DNA of 64,000 nucleotides from Pelagimonas sp. (GCA_025210455.1 JAOARQ010000013.1:248001-312000); one strand, 5' to 3'; counted from the stretch's first letter, positions 26,003 to 34,985 are shown. The notes: generated by a model from the letters alone, not told the origin. Made by a program: numbers and translations.

Positions 26003-28297
26003 TTAGCGACCAGCTTTACGTTTGCGCGACACCTTTCGCTGCAGTTTGGCGTCTTTCTTTTTGCCTTTTGCAGCTTTGCGTTGCGGAGATGGCCCCTTGC
26101 GCCCACGCCGTGGCCCGCGCCCGCGCATCCGTCCGCCGGGGCCACCTTCAAAGGCGTCACCTTCCAGTTCAAGCAGTTCGAAAGCCACCCCACCGGTCAC
26201 AGGGGCGGCCTCTAGCAGCTTAACCTGTGCCCGCATCCCCAGCGCGATAACGCGCCCAGTTGTGCCACCCATCAGCGTGCCGCTGTCATGGTCAAAGTGG
26301 AAATACTCATTGCCAAGGGTCGAGATCGGCACAAGCCCGTCCGCCCCGGTTTCATCCAGTTTGACGAAAATACCAAACTTGGCGATCCCACTGACTTTGC
26401 CAGAAAATTCCGCCCCCAGACGATCAGACAGATAGGCAGCGAGATAGCGATCTGTGGTGTCTCGTTCGGCCAGCATCGAGCGGCGCTCGGTGTCAGAGAT
26501 GTGCTGTGCTGTGGTGTCCAGCGCGTCGATATCCTGCGGGCTAAGGCCATCGCTGCCCCAGCCATGGGCGGTGATCAGCGCGCGGTGCACGATCAGATCC
26601 GCATAGCGGCGAATAGGAGATGTGAAATGCGCATAGTTCTGTAGCGCCAGCCCAAAGTGGCCAAAGTTCTGCGGATTGTAATAGGCCTGCGTCATAGACC
26701 GCAGGGTTGAGATATTGATCAGCTCTGCGTCCTCTGCTCCGGCTGCGTCAGACAGCAGTTTGTTCAGATGACGTGTTTTGAGCACCTGACCTTTGGCCAG
26801 CGTCAGCCCGGCAGATTTGGCAGTTTCGCGCAGCGCATCCAGTTTCTCAACCGGTGGTTCTTCGTGGACACGGAACAACAGGGGCTGGCCCTTTTCGATC
26901 AGGGTTTCAGCCGCTGCGACATTGGCCAGCACCATGAACTCTTCGATCAGCTTATGGGCTTCCAGGCGTTCGGTGAAAGCGACTGAGCTGACCTTGCCAT
27001 CCTTATCAAGCACGATTTTGCGTTCAGGCAGGTCCAGTTCCAGCGGTTGACGATCTGCGCGTGCACGCAACAACGCATCATAGGCGGCATAAAGCGGGCG
27101 GATTACCGGATCCAGCAGGGCTTCGGTGCGCGCATTTGGTTGCCCATCTATGGCGGCCTGCACCTCCTGATAGGTCAGCGAGGCGGGCGAGCGCATCAGG
27201 CCGCGCACAAAGCGCTGGCTTAGCTTTGTGCCGTTCCGGTCGATCTTCATGCACACGGCGATACAGGCGCGCGGCACCCCTTCGTGCAGGCTGCACAGAT
27301 CCCCTGACAGGCGATCAGGCAACATGGGCACCACGCGATCGGGGAAATAACTGGAATTGCCCCGCTTCTTGGCTTCGCGATCCAGTTGCGATTGCGGCGT
27401 AACGTAATGGGCGACATCGGCAATGGCGACCCAGATCAGGAAACCATCGGGATTTTTAGGATCCCTGTCTGCTTCGGCACAGACGGCATCGTCATGATCC
27501 CGTGCATCTGCCGGGTCAATCGTGACCAGTGGCATCTCACGCAGATCTGTGCGCCCTGTCAGCCCTGCGGGTTTATGTGCGTCTGCCTCAGAAAGAACCT
27601 CTGAGGGAAAATCGTCGGGGATGCCGTGCTGATGGATCGCGATCAGTGATACGGCGCGCGGGGCGGTTGGATCGCCCAAGCGGGTGACAATACGGGCCAG
27701 CGGAAGCCCCATGCGCGACTTTGGCCCGGCCTGTTCCGCTTCGATCAATTCTCCATCTTTGGCGCCTGATGTGGCATCTGGCAGAACGCGCCACTCTTTG
27801 TCACTGCCTTTGTCGATTGGTAGAACACGACCGCCCTCTGCGCCTTTGCGGAAAATACCAACGATACGTTTGGGCGAATTGCCAATACGGCGGATCAGTC
27901 GGGCTTCGTAATTGTGATCTTCTTCATGCACGACCTGTAGGCGCGCCAACACGCGATCACCGGCCCCAAGCGCGGGATCCGTGGCGCGGGGCACGTAAAG
28001 CACGATGGGTTCAACCCCTTCGCCATGCCATTCCAAAGGGGTGGCGAATTGATCCCCATTGTCGTCAGGACCCTTCATCTGCAACACAGATACGGGCGGC
28101 AGGCGATCTGGATCACGGTAGGTTTTCTTGCGTTTTTGCAGATGCCCCTCGGCCTCAAGCTCTTTGAGGATCCGTTTGAGATCAATCCGCGCAGCCCCTT
28201 TGATGCCAAAGGCTTTGGCAATATCGCGTTTCGAGGTCAGCGTCGGGTTTTCAGAGATCCATTCAAGGACTTCGGGTTTGGTCGGCATGCGTGTCAT
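26003..28297 (-). CDS. rnr: Ribonuclease R
   Basis: Processive 3'-5' exoribonuclease, 764 aa. Order of domains: an N-terminal winged-helix (PTKPEVLEWISENPTLTSK), cold-shock domains, the RNB catalytic core with MPLVTIDPADARDHDDAVCA (metal-binding aspartates), NFGHFGLALQNYAHFTSPI and RRYADLIVHRAL, then an S1 domain (FSGKVSGIAKFGIFVKLDE), and a basic Lys/Arg-rich tail (RGPRRGRKGPSPQRKAAKGK) typical of RNase R. AGGGGG precedes ATG 28297. It is the last gene of the dapE strand group, 68 bp after the glycosyltransferase gene. Confidence 0.95.
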   Translation of the reverse strand: MTRMPTKPEVLEWISENPTLTSKRDIAKAFGIKGAARIDLKRILKELEAEGHLQKRKKTYRDPDRLPPVSVLQMKGPDDNGDQFATPLEWHGEGVEPIVLYVPRATDPALGAGDRVLARLQVVHEEDHNYEARLIRRIGNSPKRIVGIFRKGAEGGRVLPIDKGSDKEWRVLPDATSGAKDGELIEAEQAGPKSRMGLPLARIVTRLGDPTAPRAVSLIAIHQHGIPDDFPSEVLSEADAHKPAGLTGRTDLREMPLVTIDPADARDHDDAVCAEADRDPKNPDGFLIWVAIADVAHYVTPQSQLDREAKKRGNSSYFPDRVVPMLPDRLSGDLCSLHEGVPRACIAVCMKIDRNGTKLSQRFVRGLMRSPASLTYQEVQAAIDGQPNARTEALLDPVIRPLYAAYDALLRARADRQPLELDLPERKIVLDKDGKVSSVAFTERLEAHKLIEEFMVLANVAAAETLIEKGQPLLFRVHEEPPVEKLDALRETAKSAGLTLAKGQVLKTRHLNKLLSDAAGAEDAELINISTLRSMTQAYYNPQNFGHFGLALQNYAHFTSPIRRYADLIVHRALITAHGWGSDGLSPQDIDALDTTAQHISDTERRSMLAERDTTDRYLAAYLSDRLGAEFSGKVSGIAKFGIFVKLDETGADGLVPISTLGNEYFHFDHDSGTLMGGTTGRVIALGMRAQVKLLEAAPVTGGVAFELLELEGDAFEGGPGGRMRGRGPRRGRKGPSPQRKAAKGKKKDAKLQRKVSRKRKAGR

Positions 28298-28365
28298 ACC
28301 GCCCCCTAACACAGAGATGTGACGTTGAACACGGCGAAGACGCCCGCAGGGCGGAGGAGCGCTCT

Positions 28366-28391
28366 TCAAGCCCTGTCGGGCTTTCCTCGCG
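28366..28391. repeat. Palindromic repeat copy A
   Basis: This 26-nt segment matches 44804-44829 in 23 of 26 positions without gaps. It contains the stem AAGCCC-TGTC-GGGCTT followed by TCCTCG. It forms the C terminus (ARGKPDRA) and stop codon of the glycosyltransferase gene on the minus strand. A further CGCCC-GCA-GGGCG hairpin at 28341-28353 and the palindrome GAGCGCTC at 28357-28364 lie next to it in the gap before rnr. Confidence 0.65.
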
Positions 28392-28959
28392 CAAGGTCTT
28401 TGATGGTGTCGACATCGTGCAAGACATTGGCCAGCGCGACCTTCGATCCGGGTAACGACGCAATGCTGTCAGCCAATGCATGTTCCGTCGACCAACGGGT
28501 GTTTTGAAATAGCGATTCAGGCACTGCTCGGGCATTGCGCAGCCCCACCAGCCAATAGCCCCCGTCATCCGCTGGGCCAAAGACAGCGTCATGCCCTTTG
28601 AGCTGTTCAAATGCATGGGCAAGTTCCTGACGGGTGACACCGGGAATGTCGCCGCCAATCACGCAAACAGGGCCTGCTGGGGCAGCGCGCATAACGCGTT
28701 TCATCCGATCCCCCAGGTTGCCTTTGCCCTGTGGGATCCTTGGCAGATCTGCGGGCCAGATCCGTGCTGCCATTCCTTCGCGGTCGGGGGCCACCGCCAG
28801 AACCACCTGCCAGCGCGGATCGCGAATGCGGCGAAGCAGCCCCTGCACCTGATGGCGAAACCACCAGGCTGCGGCTGTCATGCCCAGATCGCGGCCCAGA
28901 CGTGTTTTCACTCGCCCCGGGCGCGGCACCTTGACCATGACAATCACCGTTGGCTTCAC
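28366..28959 (-). CDS. TIGR04282/DUF2064 family glycosyltransferase-like protein
   Basis: A 197-aa protein of the GT-A-like DUF2064 family: N-terminal VIVMVKVPRPGRVKTRLG (nucleotide-binding loop), CVIGGDIPGV with the DxP-type metal region, and DAVFGPADDGGYWLVGL, all characteristic. Some members are linked to arsenosugar synthesis, but nothing nearby supports that here. It starts at GTG 28959, overlapping the GNAT stop codon (GTGA). Its last nine codons and stop lie inside a palindromic repeat also found at 44804, so the C terminus may have been remodelled by that element. Confidence 0.85.
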   Translation of the reverse strand: MKPTVIVMVKVPRPGRVKTRLGRDLGMTAAAWWFRHQVQGLLRRIRDPRWQVVLAVAPDREGMAARIWPADLPRIPQGKGNLGDRMKRVMRAAPAGPVCVIGGDIPGVTRQELAHAFEQLKGHDAVFGPADDGGYWLVGLRNARAVPESLFQNTRWSTEHALADSIASLPGSKVALANVLHDVDTIKDLARGKPDRA

Positions 28960-29372
28960 AAGATCACCTGCATATCGCGGTGAGGAATACCCGCATCATC
29001 ATATTCGGGGCCAAAGGCGGCAAACCCCAGTTTTTCATAAAACGGGATGGCATGGCATTGTGCGCCCAGCATGACGCGCGCCACGCGGCCTTCTGTGCGG
29101 AAGTGGTCGAGCCCAAACCGGATGAGGTCCGCCCCTAGCCCACGCCCGCGATAGTCGCGTGTCACACAGACCCGTCCAATTTTGCCGGTGTCCCCCTCCC
29201 AAAGCAGGCGGGCGGTTGCAATGGGGCGCGCGCCGTCGCGGATCAGCAGTTGCAGGGCCTGATCGTCCAGATCATCCCATTCGTCGTCTTCGGCGATGTC
29301 CTGTTCCACGATAAAGACTTCGCGTCGCAGTGCATGACAGGCAGCCAGATCATCGGTTACTTCGATCTTCAT
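28956..29372 (-). CDS. GNAT family N-acetyltransferase (ElaA-like)
   Basis: A 138-aa acyltransferase. [20 protein letters not shown] near the N terminus is typical of the ElaA/YjcF-like group. The acetyl-CoA loop is [20 protein letters not shown] (R/Q-x-x-G-x-G/A), and [20 protein letters not shown] with GIPHRDM gives the C-terminal motif. The substrate is unknown. It overlaps dapE by 4 bp (ATGA) and the glycosyltransferase gene by 4 bp, so it is co-translated within the dapE operon. Confidence 0.9.
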   Translation of the reverse strand: MKIEVTDDLAACHALRREVFIVEQDIAEDDEWDDLDDQALQLLIRDGARPIATARLLWEGDTGKIGRVCVTRDYRGRGLGADLIRFGLDHFRTEGRVARVMLGAQCHAIPFYEKLGFAAFGPEYDDAGIPHRDMQVIL

Positions 29373-30508
29373 GCGAAATAGCCTTTCAGGATGCGGCCAT
29401 AGATCGCCTTAAGCTGTTCGATCTGCGCCACCTCCACCCGCTCGTCGACGGCATGCATTGTTTTACCCACGAGGCCAAATTCAACAACCGGGCAGTGGTT
29501 TTTCACGAAACGCGCATCTGAGGTGCCACCCGTGGTCGATAGCTCCGGACGATTGCCGGTCTCAGCTTCGGCTGCGTCTGCAATCAGATCAGACAAAAGG
29601 CCGGGCGGTGTCAGAAAGCTTTCGCCGGAAATCTTGATTTTCACATCGGTGGAGGTGCCAAATTGGCTGTCCACAGCGGCGGCCTTGCTGCGCAGCCAGT
29701 CTGACAGATCCGCGCCGGTGTGCGCGTCATTGAACCGAATATTCACGCAGGCGGTTGCCTTGGCGGGGATGACATTGGTGGCAGGGTTGCCGGTGTCGAT
29801 GGTGACAACCGCCAGGGTCGAGGCGTCAAAGTGCTCGGTTCCTTGATCCAGTTCATGGCTGGCCAGTTGGTCCATCAGCCGTGCCATGGCTGTCAAAGGG
29901 TTCACAGCGCGATGCGGATAGGCGGAATGCCCCTGTTTGCCTTCGATGGTGAACCAAGCGGAAAGAGACCCGCGCCGTCCGATTTTCATCATTTGACCCA
30001 TGTAGTCCGGGCTGGTGGGCTCACCGACCAGACAGTGGCTCATCTGTTCGTTGTTTTCTGCCATCCAATCCAGCAAAGCGGTGGTGCCATCGGTTGCATC
30101 GCCTTCTTCATCGCCGGTGATGGTCAGAATGACAGCGCCATCTGGCGGTGTGTCTTTGACAAAATCCACAGCGGCAGCCGCAAAGGCCGCCACGCCGGAT
30201 TTCATATCCGTTGATCCACGCCCGTACATAAAGCCATCTTTGATCTCGGCCCCAAACGGATCATGTTGCCAATCAGCAGGATCACCGATTGGCACCACAT
30301 CTGTGTGTCCGTTAAAGCCCAGGCTGCGTTCGTGCCCCTTTTGCCCCCAACGGGCAAACAGATTGGGGGTGCCATTGCGATCAACACGGGTGCAGTCAAA
30401 ACCGGCCTCTTCCAGAAGGTCTTGCAGCAGTTGCAAAGCGCCACCTTCTTCGGGTGTCACAGAGGGGCATTGCACGAGGCGGGCGGTCAAATCGACGGGA
30501 TCGATCAT
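29369..30508 (-). CDS. dapE: Succinyl-diaminopimelate desuccinylase
   Basis: M20 dinuclear-zinc amidohydrolase of the lysine/meso-diaminopimelate pathway, 379 aa. Metal and catalytic motifs: [16 protein letters not shown] (zinc His and catalytic Asp), [17 protein letters not shown] (bridging Asp), [12 protein letters not shown] (general-base Glu), and the late [26 protein letters not shown] lies 8-9 bases before ATG 30508. It heads a four-gene operon. The partner dapD lies about 5 kb away on the same strand, separated by a plus-strand island. Confidence 0.96.
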   Translation of the reverse strand: MIDPVDLTARLVQCPSVTPEEGGALQLLQDLLEEAGFDCTRVDRNGTPNLFARWGQKGHERSLGFNGHTDVVPIGDPADWQHDPFGAEIKDGFMYGRGSTDMKSGVAAFAAAAVDFVKDTPPDGAVILTITGDEEGDATDGTTALLDWMAENNEQMSHCLVGEPTSPDYMGQMMKIGRRGSLSAWFTIEGKQGHSAYPHRAVNPLTAMARLMDQLASHELDQGTEHFDASTLAVVTIDTGNPATNVIPAKATACVNIRFNDAHTGADLSDWLRSKAAAVDSQFGTSTDVKIKISGESFLTPPGLLSDLIADAAEAETGNRPELSTTGGTSDARFVKNHCPVVEFGLVGKTMHAVDERVEVAQIEQLKAIYGRILKGYFA

Positions 30509-30677
30509 TTGGTCTGGCTCCTGAAGCGTTTGAGACTGGCTAGCTTGCCTGCCCTGATTTGGCAAATGTGGCGAAAATGCATCGAATTTCTTACCCAAAT
30601 GGATAGATAGGCGGATTTTTGCGTTAACCACTTAGGGTTTCTGCGCTAAGCTATCCCAAAGATAAAAAAACATAGCC

Positions 30678-30779
30678 GAGGCAGGCAAGCAGTACCGAGT
30701 TCACAAGGGTACGGGTTGGACCGTGCGCAGCAGATGCTGTGCGCGTGTTGTACTGTCTCATGAGCAGAATTGAGGCAGT
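30678..30779 (+). promoter_or_regulatory. Candidate riboswitch-like structured 5' leader of the Hint operon
   Basis: GAGGCAG at 30678-30684 can pair with CTGTCTC at 30753-30759 (7 bp, one G-U). The identical GAGGCAG at 30772-30778 contains the Shine-Dalgarno GAGG of the gene starting at 30782 and can pair with the same strand (9 bp, 30752-30760 with 30771-30779). Between the first two arms lie two hairpins: 30692-30696 with 30708-30712 (GTACC/GGTAC), and 30722-30731 with 30736-30745 (10 bp, two G-U). This is the layout of a junction aptamer with a translational switch. It matches no riboswitch class I know. Confidence 0.5.
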
Positions 30780-30781
30780 TT

Positions 30782-32359
30782 ATGGTTACTCCTGTTGAGT
30801 TGCCAATCAATGAAAGTGCGTCCGCCCTTCAGATGGCGCAGACCATCTTTGGTGATGGGGCCACTGTCGTCTCTGCCAGCTATACCGGTGACAGCCGGTC
30901 GTCTGGTATTTACTCGGATGGTCTGAATACATCGCCCGGCGTGGTGCCATCGAATTCCGGGGTGATCCTGTCAACTGGTCGGGTGCGTGATTTCACCAAC
31001 AACGGCCCGTGGTGGTCGAACAATTCGAACCAAAGCAGCAGCACTTCGACAAATACCTCCGGGCCAAACAATCTTGCGGATTTCAACGCGGCTGCGGGCA
31101 CATCCACGCGGGATGCCTCTTTTATAGATGTGGATTTCATTCCGACAGGCGATCTGATGACGATGAGCTTTGTCTTCGCCTCAGAGGAATATCCTGAGTA
31201 TCAAACATCGCAGTATCAGGATTTCGTGGGGGTCTGGATCAACGGTGTGCAGGTTGAGGTGGGTGTCGGCGATGGCGATATCGACCCGCTGAACATCAGT
31301 TCGGCCAGCAATGAAAACCTTTTTGTCAGCAACACCAACGATCAATACAACACCGAGATGGACGGGTTTACCCTGACCATGACACTGAACATTCCAGTGA
31401 TTTCAGGGCAGGTGAACTCAATCCGCATTGGGGTGGCAGACGTTGTGGATGCCAGATATGATTCAAACCTGCTGATCGCCGCAGACAGTGTGCAGACCAC
31501 GCTGGTGGCTGAAGATGACACTGTCACGCTGAACCCTGACGGGACAAAAACCGTTGACGTGCTGAGCAACGATATCAACAGCACCGGCGGTACGCTGAGT
31601 ATCACGCATATCAATGGGATTCCGGTCAGTGCCGGATCGTATGTTGTGCTGACCACCGGTCAGGTTGTGACGCTCAATGCTGATGGCACCCTGTCTGTTG
31701 AGGGCGATGGCAACGAAGAGACGGTGAATTTCACCTATACCACCCAGAGTACAACGGGTGATACGGATGTTGGTCTGGTCACGGTGAACTCGGTCCCCTG
31801 TTTCGTTGCGGGCACCTTGATCGAAACACCTGATGGGCGCAGGCCTGTGCATACGCTGCAAGCGGGGGATCTGGTAACAACCCGCGATAATGGCGCGCAG
31901 CCCCTGCGTTGGATCGGGCGCAGATTGGTGCGGGCCAAGGGGCGTTTTGCCCCTGTGCGCATTGCTGCCGGGGCGCTGGGCGATCACGAAACGATCATGG
32001 TGTCACCGCAGCACCGGGTGCTGGTGCAAGATGTGCTGGCGCATCTTCTGTTTGCAGAACCCGAGGTGTTGGCGGCGGCCAAACATTTGGTGAATGATTC
32101 ATCTGTGCGGATCGTCGAAGGGGGCTATGTCGAATATGTGCATATCCTGTTTGATGAGCATCAGATTGTCTGTGCCAATGGTCTTTTGAGCGAGAGCTTT
32201 CTTCCCGGTTCCCAAAGCCAGAACCTGTTCGAAGAAGAGACGCTGGCTGAAATCACAACGCTGTTTCCAGAACTTGATCCTGAGACCGGAGAGGGTTACG
32301 GACCAGCAGCGAGACGCGTTTTAAAGTCTCATGAGGCAGTATTGTTTGCGAGTGGATGA
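30782..32359 (+). CDS. Choice-of-anchor L and Hint domain secreted-type protein
   Basis: A 525-aa protein. Residues about 1-235 match the choice-of-anchor L type domain (GVVPSNSGVILSTGRVRDFT, FVFASEEYPEYQTSQYQDFV, VWINGV). Residues 235-335 form a cadherin/Ig-like repeat (EDDTVTLNPDGTKTVDVLSN, DGTLSVEGDG). The rest is a Hint_2 domain starting VPCFVAGTLIETPDGRRPV, with the splice-type Cys and HRVLV. No Sec signal is visible. Start 30782 has GAGG six bases upstream; the SD is part of a hairpin. It is followed 6 bp later by a second Hint gene. Whether the Hint domain cleaves itself is unknown. Confidence 0.85.
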   Translation: MVTPVELPINESASALQMAQTIFGDGATVVSASYTGDSRSSGIYSDGLNTSPGVVPSNSGVILSTGRVRDFTNNGPWWSNNSNQSSSTSTNTSGPNNLADFNAAAGTSTRDASFIDVDFIPTGDLMTMSFVFASEEYPEYQTSQYQDFVGVWINGVQVEVGVGDGDIDPLNISSASNENLFVSNTNDQYNTEMDGFTLTMTLNIPVISGQVNSIRIGVADVVDARYDSNLLIAADSVQTTLVAEDDTVTLNPDGTKTVDVLSNDINSTGGTLSITHINGIPVSAGSYVVLTTGQVVTLNADGTLSVEGDGNEETVNFTYTTQSTTGDTDVGLVTVNSVPCFVAGTLIETPDGRRPVHTLQAGDLVTTRDNGAQPLRWIGRRLVRAKGRFAPVRIAAGALGDHETIMVSPQHRVLVQDVLAHLLFAEPEVLAAAKHLVNDSSVRIVEGGYVEYVHILFDEHQIVCANGLLSESFLPGSQSQNLFEEETLAEITTLFPELDPETGEGYGPAARRVLKSHEAVLFASG

Positions 32360-32365
32360 GGTAAC

Positions 32366-33439
32366 ATGAGTTGGATAGCCTATTCCGGACAGGGGCGTTC
32401 CTGGGTTTGCCCCAGGGTTTTTGATATCCGGCGGGAACGCCGTGACACATTGCTGGCGCGCGGGTCGATTGTGATCGAAACGAGGCTTAGCACCGATGAC
32501 AAACCCCAGACCCTTTTGGCCTATGAACGCACCCACCCCTGGAAGGGGGGGATTTCCTTTCGGGCGGTGCCCGGCGGCGCCATCATTTTGGTGATGTATC
32601 AAGGCGATGAGGTCTTTCATACAGTGTTGCAGCACAATCTGGAGGCCCGCGCCGATGTTCTGCGTGTGACCTTTTCCTGGGACAGCGAAGCCCGAAGTGG
32701 TCAGATCGCAGTTGAACGCCCGGAAAGTGATGACATCACGGTGCAGCGCACACCGCCGCCGCCGCCATTGTTGCTGGAAGATATCTATACCCTCGCGAAT
32801 CGCCCGCAGCTATGTGAGCAGGATTCCGAGGTGCTGTTCTTTGCTGTCTCCAACACCATCGAACCCATTGGGCCCATGCCTTCGGTCATCGGCAGCCTGC
32901 CGGTTCTGACACCCTTTGGCTATCGCGCGATCGAAGATCTGCGGTGTGGCGATACGGTCACAACCCGGCAAAACGGTGTGGTGCCTGTGCTGTCGCAGAT
33001 TTCCCGGGAAGTGCCTGCGCTGGGCTCGTTCCAGCCTGTGCGAATCCGTGCGCCTTATTTCGGCCTGCGACGCGATCTTGTTGTGGCACCGCATCAACGG
33101 CTGGTGATTGGCGGCACCGATGTTGAATATCTTTTCGGACGCGAAGCTGTGCTGATCCCGGCGGCCAGTCTGGTGAACGGCTTTGCCGCTTACTTCGAAG
33201 AAGAGGCGCATCTGGTGCGCTACCACCAGCTGCTTTTGCCCGGCCACGAACCCTTTGTTTCAGGCGATACTGAATTGGAAAGCCTGTACATTGGGCGCAT
33301 GCGCCGCAGCCGTGAACAACTGGCCCAGACCCTTTTGCAAGAGGTGCCCGGCACGCTTTTGCCGGAACACGCCCGCCGTGGTCTGAAAATTCTGCAGTCT
33401 TTTGAAGCCATTGCCCTTGCTCAGGCGCGGGCGGCCTAG
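32366..33439 (+). CDS. Hint domain protein with Ser at the catalytic Cys position
   Basis: A 357-aa protein; residues about 1-150 have no recognised domain, with a PPPPP run near 130. Residues 170-320 align with the Hint_2 domain of the preceding gene: MPSVIGSLPVLTPFGYRAIE against VPCFVAGTLIETPDGRRPVH without gaps, then CGDTVTTRQNG against AGDLVTTRDNG, and VVAPHQRLVI against MVSPQHRVLV. The Cys that starts the Hint fold is replaced by Ser. GAGG lies 4 bases before ATG 32366, and the gene sits 6 bp after its neighbour, so the two form one operon. Confidence 0.82.
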   Translation: MSWIAYSGQGRSWVCPRVFDIRRERRDTLLARGSIVIETRLSTDDKPQTLLAYERTHPWKGGISFRAVPGGAIILVMYQGDEVFHTVLQHNLEARADVLRVTFSWDSEARSGQIAVERPESDDITVQRTPPPPPLLLEDIYTLANRPQLCEQDSEVLFFAVSNTIEPIGPMPSVIGSLPVLTPFGYRAIEDLRCGDTVTTRQNGVVPVLSQISREVPALGSFQPVRIRAPYFGLRRDLVVAPHQRLVIGGTDVEYLFGREAVLIPAASLVNGFAAYFEEEAHLVRYHQLLLPGHEPFVSGDTELESLYIGRMRRSREQLAQTLLQEVPGTLLPEHARRGLKILQSFEAIALAQARAA

Positions 33440-33448
33440 CGTATGGTA

Positions 33449-33775
33449 TCAGTCAAAGAAGGGGGTGACCTGCGCTACGATTACAGCATTTTCCTGCAGC
33501 GCCCGTGTCATCAGTTCTTCTTCGTCGGCTTCAATCGTATGGCCAGCGTCGCGGCGTTCATCCGCAGTGCCATATCCGGTGACATCCAGAGGCGCCATAT
33601 CTGCCTGTTTGAGGATCGCAACGGTTTCACGCACCGCTTCGGCTTCGTCCACGCCAGAGGCATAGCACATCAGGGCAGCCCCGGTGCTGTCTTTGGGCAA
33701 GCCGTCGTCAGACTTGCGGCCCACCTCTACCAGAAGCGTGTAAACTTGGGCGGGTCTTTTCTGTTTCTCTGCCAT
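33449..33775 (-). CDS. Small uncharacterised acidic protein
   Basis: A 108-aa soluble protein starting MAEKQKRPAQVYTLLVEVGR. I do not recognise the family with confidence. It has a two-part layout, YTLLVEVGRK strand then an EAEAVRETVAILKQ helix and a short DVTGYGT strand, compatible with a small alpha/beta fold. It is the only minus-strand gene within the island, ending 9 bp from the Hint gene stop and 110 bp from the channel gene start. GGGG is found close before ATG 33775. Confidence 0.7.
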   Translation of the reverse strand: MAEKQKRPAQVYTLLVEVGRKSDDGLPKDSTGAALMCYASGVDEAEAVRETVAILKQADMAPLDVTGYGTADERRDAGHTIEADEEELMTRALQENAVIVAQVTPFFD

Positions 33776-33885
33776 GGCCCCGAGATGGCAAATGCGCGGG
33801 CGGGGCGCAAGTACAATCGCTCTTGGCACAGCGCGCGTAACCCTGTAGGCGCTTACGTAAGGCCCGAACCGTATGGGAAAGTGAA

Positions 33886-34962
33886 ATGAAGTGTAAGCTG
33901 GTCACGTTTCTTGGCCTGTTGTTTGTTCTTATTTCTGGGGGTCTGAGTTCCACAGCAGATGCGCAAGACGCGCCGTTAGAATTCCTGACAATCGAACGCC
34001 CCCCTTTTGCCTTTGAGCAAGACGGTGAAGCCACGGGTTTCAGCGTGGACCTGATGCGCGCGATTTCCCGTGATATGGATCGCCAGATTGAGTTCACCCT
34101 GCACAACAGTTTTGCGCAGATGCTGGGTGAAGTCGAAGCTGGCAAGGTCGATGGCGCCATCGCCAATATTTCGATCACCCGCGCCCGCGAAGCCGCCATG
34201 GACTTTTCCCAGCCGATTTTCCGCGGTGGTGTGCAGATCATGATTCCGACGGAACAGGGTTTGCCCCGCATCTGGACCTCAATTTTCAGTGCTGAACTGG
34301 CTCTGGCTGTGCTGGTCGCTTTTGCGCTGCTGTTTGGGGGTGGGATGCTGATGTGGTGGTTTGAGCGGGGCAAACAGCCCTATTTTGACCGCCCGCTGTC
34401 TGACGCCATGTTCCCATCCTTTTGGTGGGCTCTGAATCTTGTGGTGAACGGCGGGTTCGAAGAGCGTATGCCGCGTTCGGTTCTGGGGCGGTTGTTTGGC
34501 ACGCTGTTGGTGGTGTCTTCGCTTTTTGTGGTGTCGGTCTTTGTTGCGCATATCACTGCGTCGGTGACGGTGCAGACGTTGTCTGGCTCGATCAACTCCA
34601 TTTCGGATCTGGATGGGCGGCAGGTTGGCACGACGGATGGTTCTACCGCATCGCTTTATCTGGATAGCCGCGATATCGGACACACGCGGTTTGGCTCGTT
34701 CGAAGCGCTGATTAACGCCTTTGAGGCTGGATCGCTGGATGCAGTTGTCTTTGATGGCCCGATTCTGGCCTATTATGTGCAGCAGACCGGTTCGCAATAC
34801 GGGCATCTTTTGCCAATTGTCTTTCGACCAGAAGACTATGGCATCGCCCTGCCAGCAGGCAGTGAGCTGCGCGAAGACATCAACGTTGCTTTGCTACAGC
34901 TCAGTGAAAACGGCGAATACGATCAGATCGTAAAGCGCTGGTTTGGGCAGATCCCGAACTAA
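33886..34962 (+). CDS. Glutamate-receptor-like ligand-gated ion channel (SBP_bac_3 split by channel domain)
   Basis: A 358-aa membrane protein with signal peptide MKCKLVTFLGLLFVLISGGL. The first ligand lobe is at about 27-130 (LEFLTIERPPFAFEQDGEAT, GAIANISITRAREAAMDFSQ), TM1 near 134-160, a re-entrant pore segment FPSFWWALNLVVNGGFEERM, TM2 near 190-215 ending FVAHITASVTVQTL, then the second lobe to the end (DLDGRQVGTTDGSTASLYLD, GSLDAVVFDGPILAYYVQQ). This is the GluR0/prokaryotic iGluR order. The potassium filter TVGYG is absent; the position reads VNGGF. Single gene with no transporter neighbours. Confidence 0.87.
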   Translation: MKCKLVTFLGLLFVLISGGLSSTADAQDAPLEFLTIERPPFAFEQDGEATGFSVDLMRAISRDMDRQIEFTLHNSFAQMLGEVEAGKVDGAIANISITRAREAAMDFSQPIFRGGVQIMIPTEQGLPRIWTSIFSAELALAVLVAFALLFGGGMLMWWFERGKQPYFDRPLSDAMFPSFWWALNLVVNGGFEERMPRSVLGRLFGTLLVVSSLFVVSVFVAHITASVTVQTLSGSINSISDLDGRQVGTTDGSTASLYLDSRDIGHTRFGSFEALINAFEAGSLDAVVFDGPILAYYVQQTGSQYGHLLPIVFRPEDYGIALPAGSELREDINVALLQLSENGEYDQIVKRWFGQIPN

Positions 34963-34963
34963 A

Positions 34964-34985
34964 AGGGGATTAGCCCCTCAATCTT
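34964..34985 (+). terminator. Short hairpin after the channel gene
   Basis: AGGGG-ATTAG-CCCCT gives a 5-bp stem directly after the stop codon, followed by CAATCTTT. It is a weak intrinsic terminator candidate. Confidence 0.35.

Noticed and set aside
28298-28365. Intrinsic terminator between the glycosyltransferase gene and rnr.
   Set aside because: The hairpins there belong to the palindromic repeat and lack a U-tract on the minus strand, so rnr is probably still in the dapE operon.
33852-33861. CTTACGTAAG palindrome upstream of the channel gene as an operator.
   Set aside because: A 10-bp palindrome is expected by chance in 64 kb and no second copy or adjacent regulator supports it.
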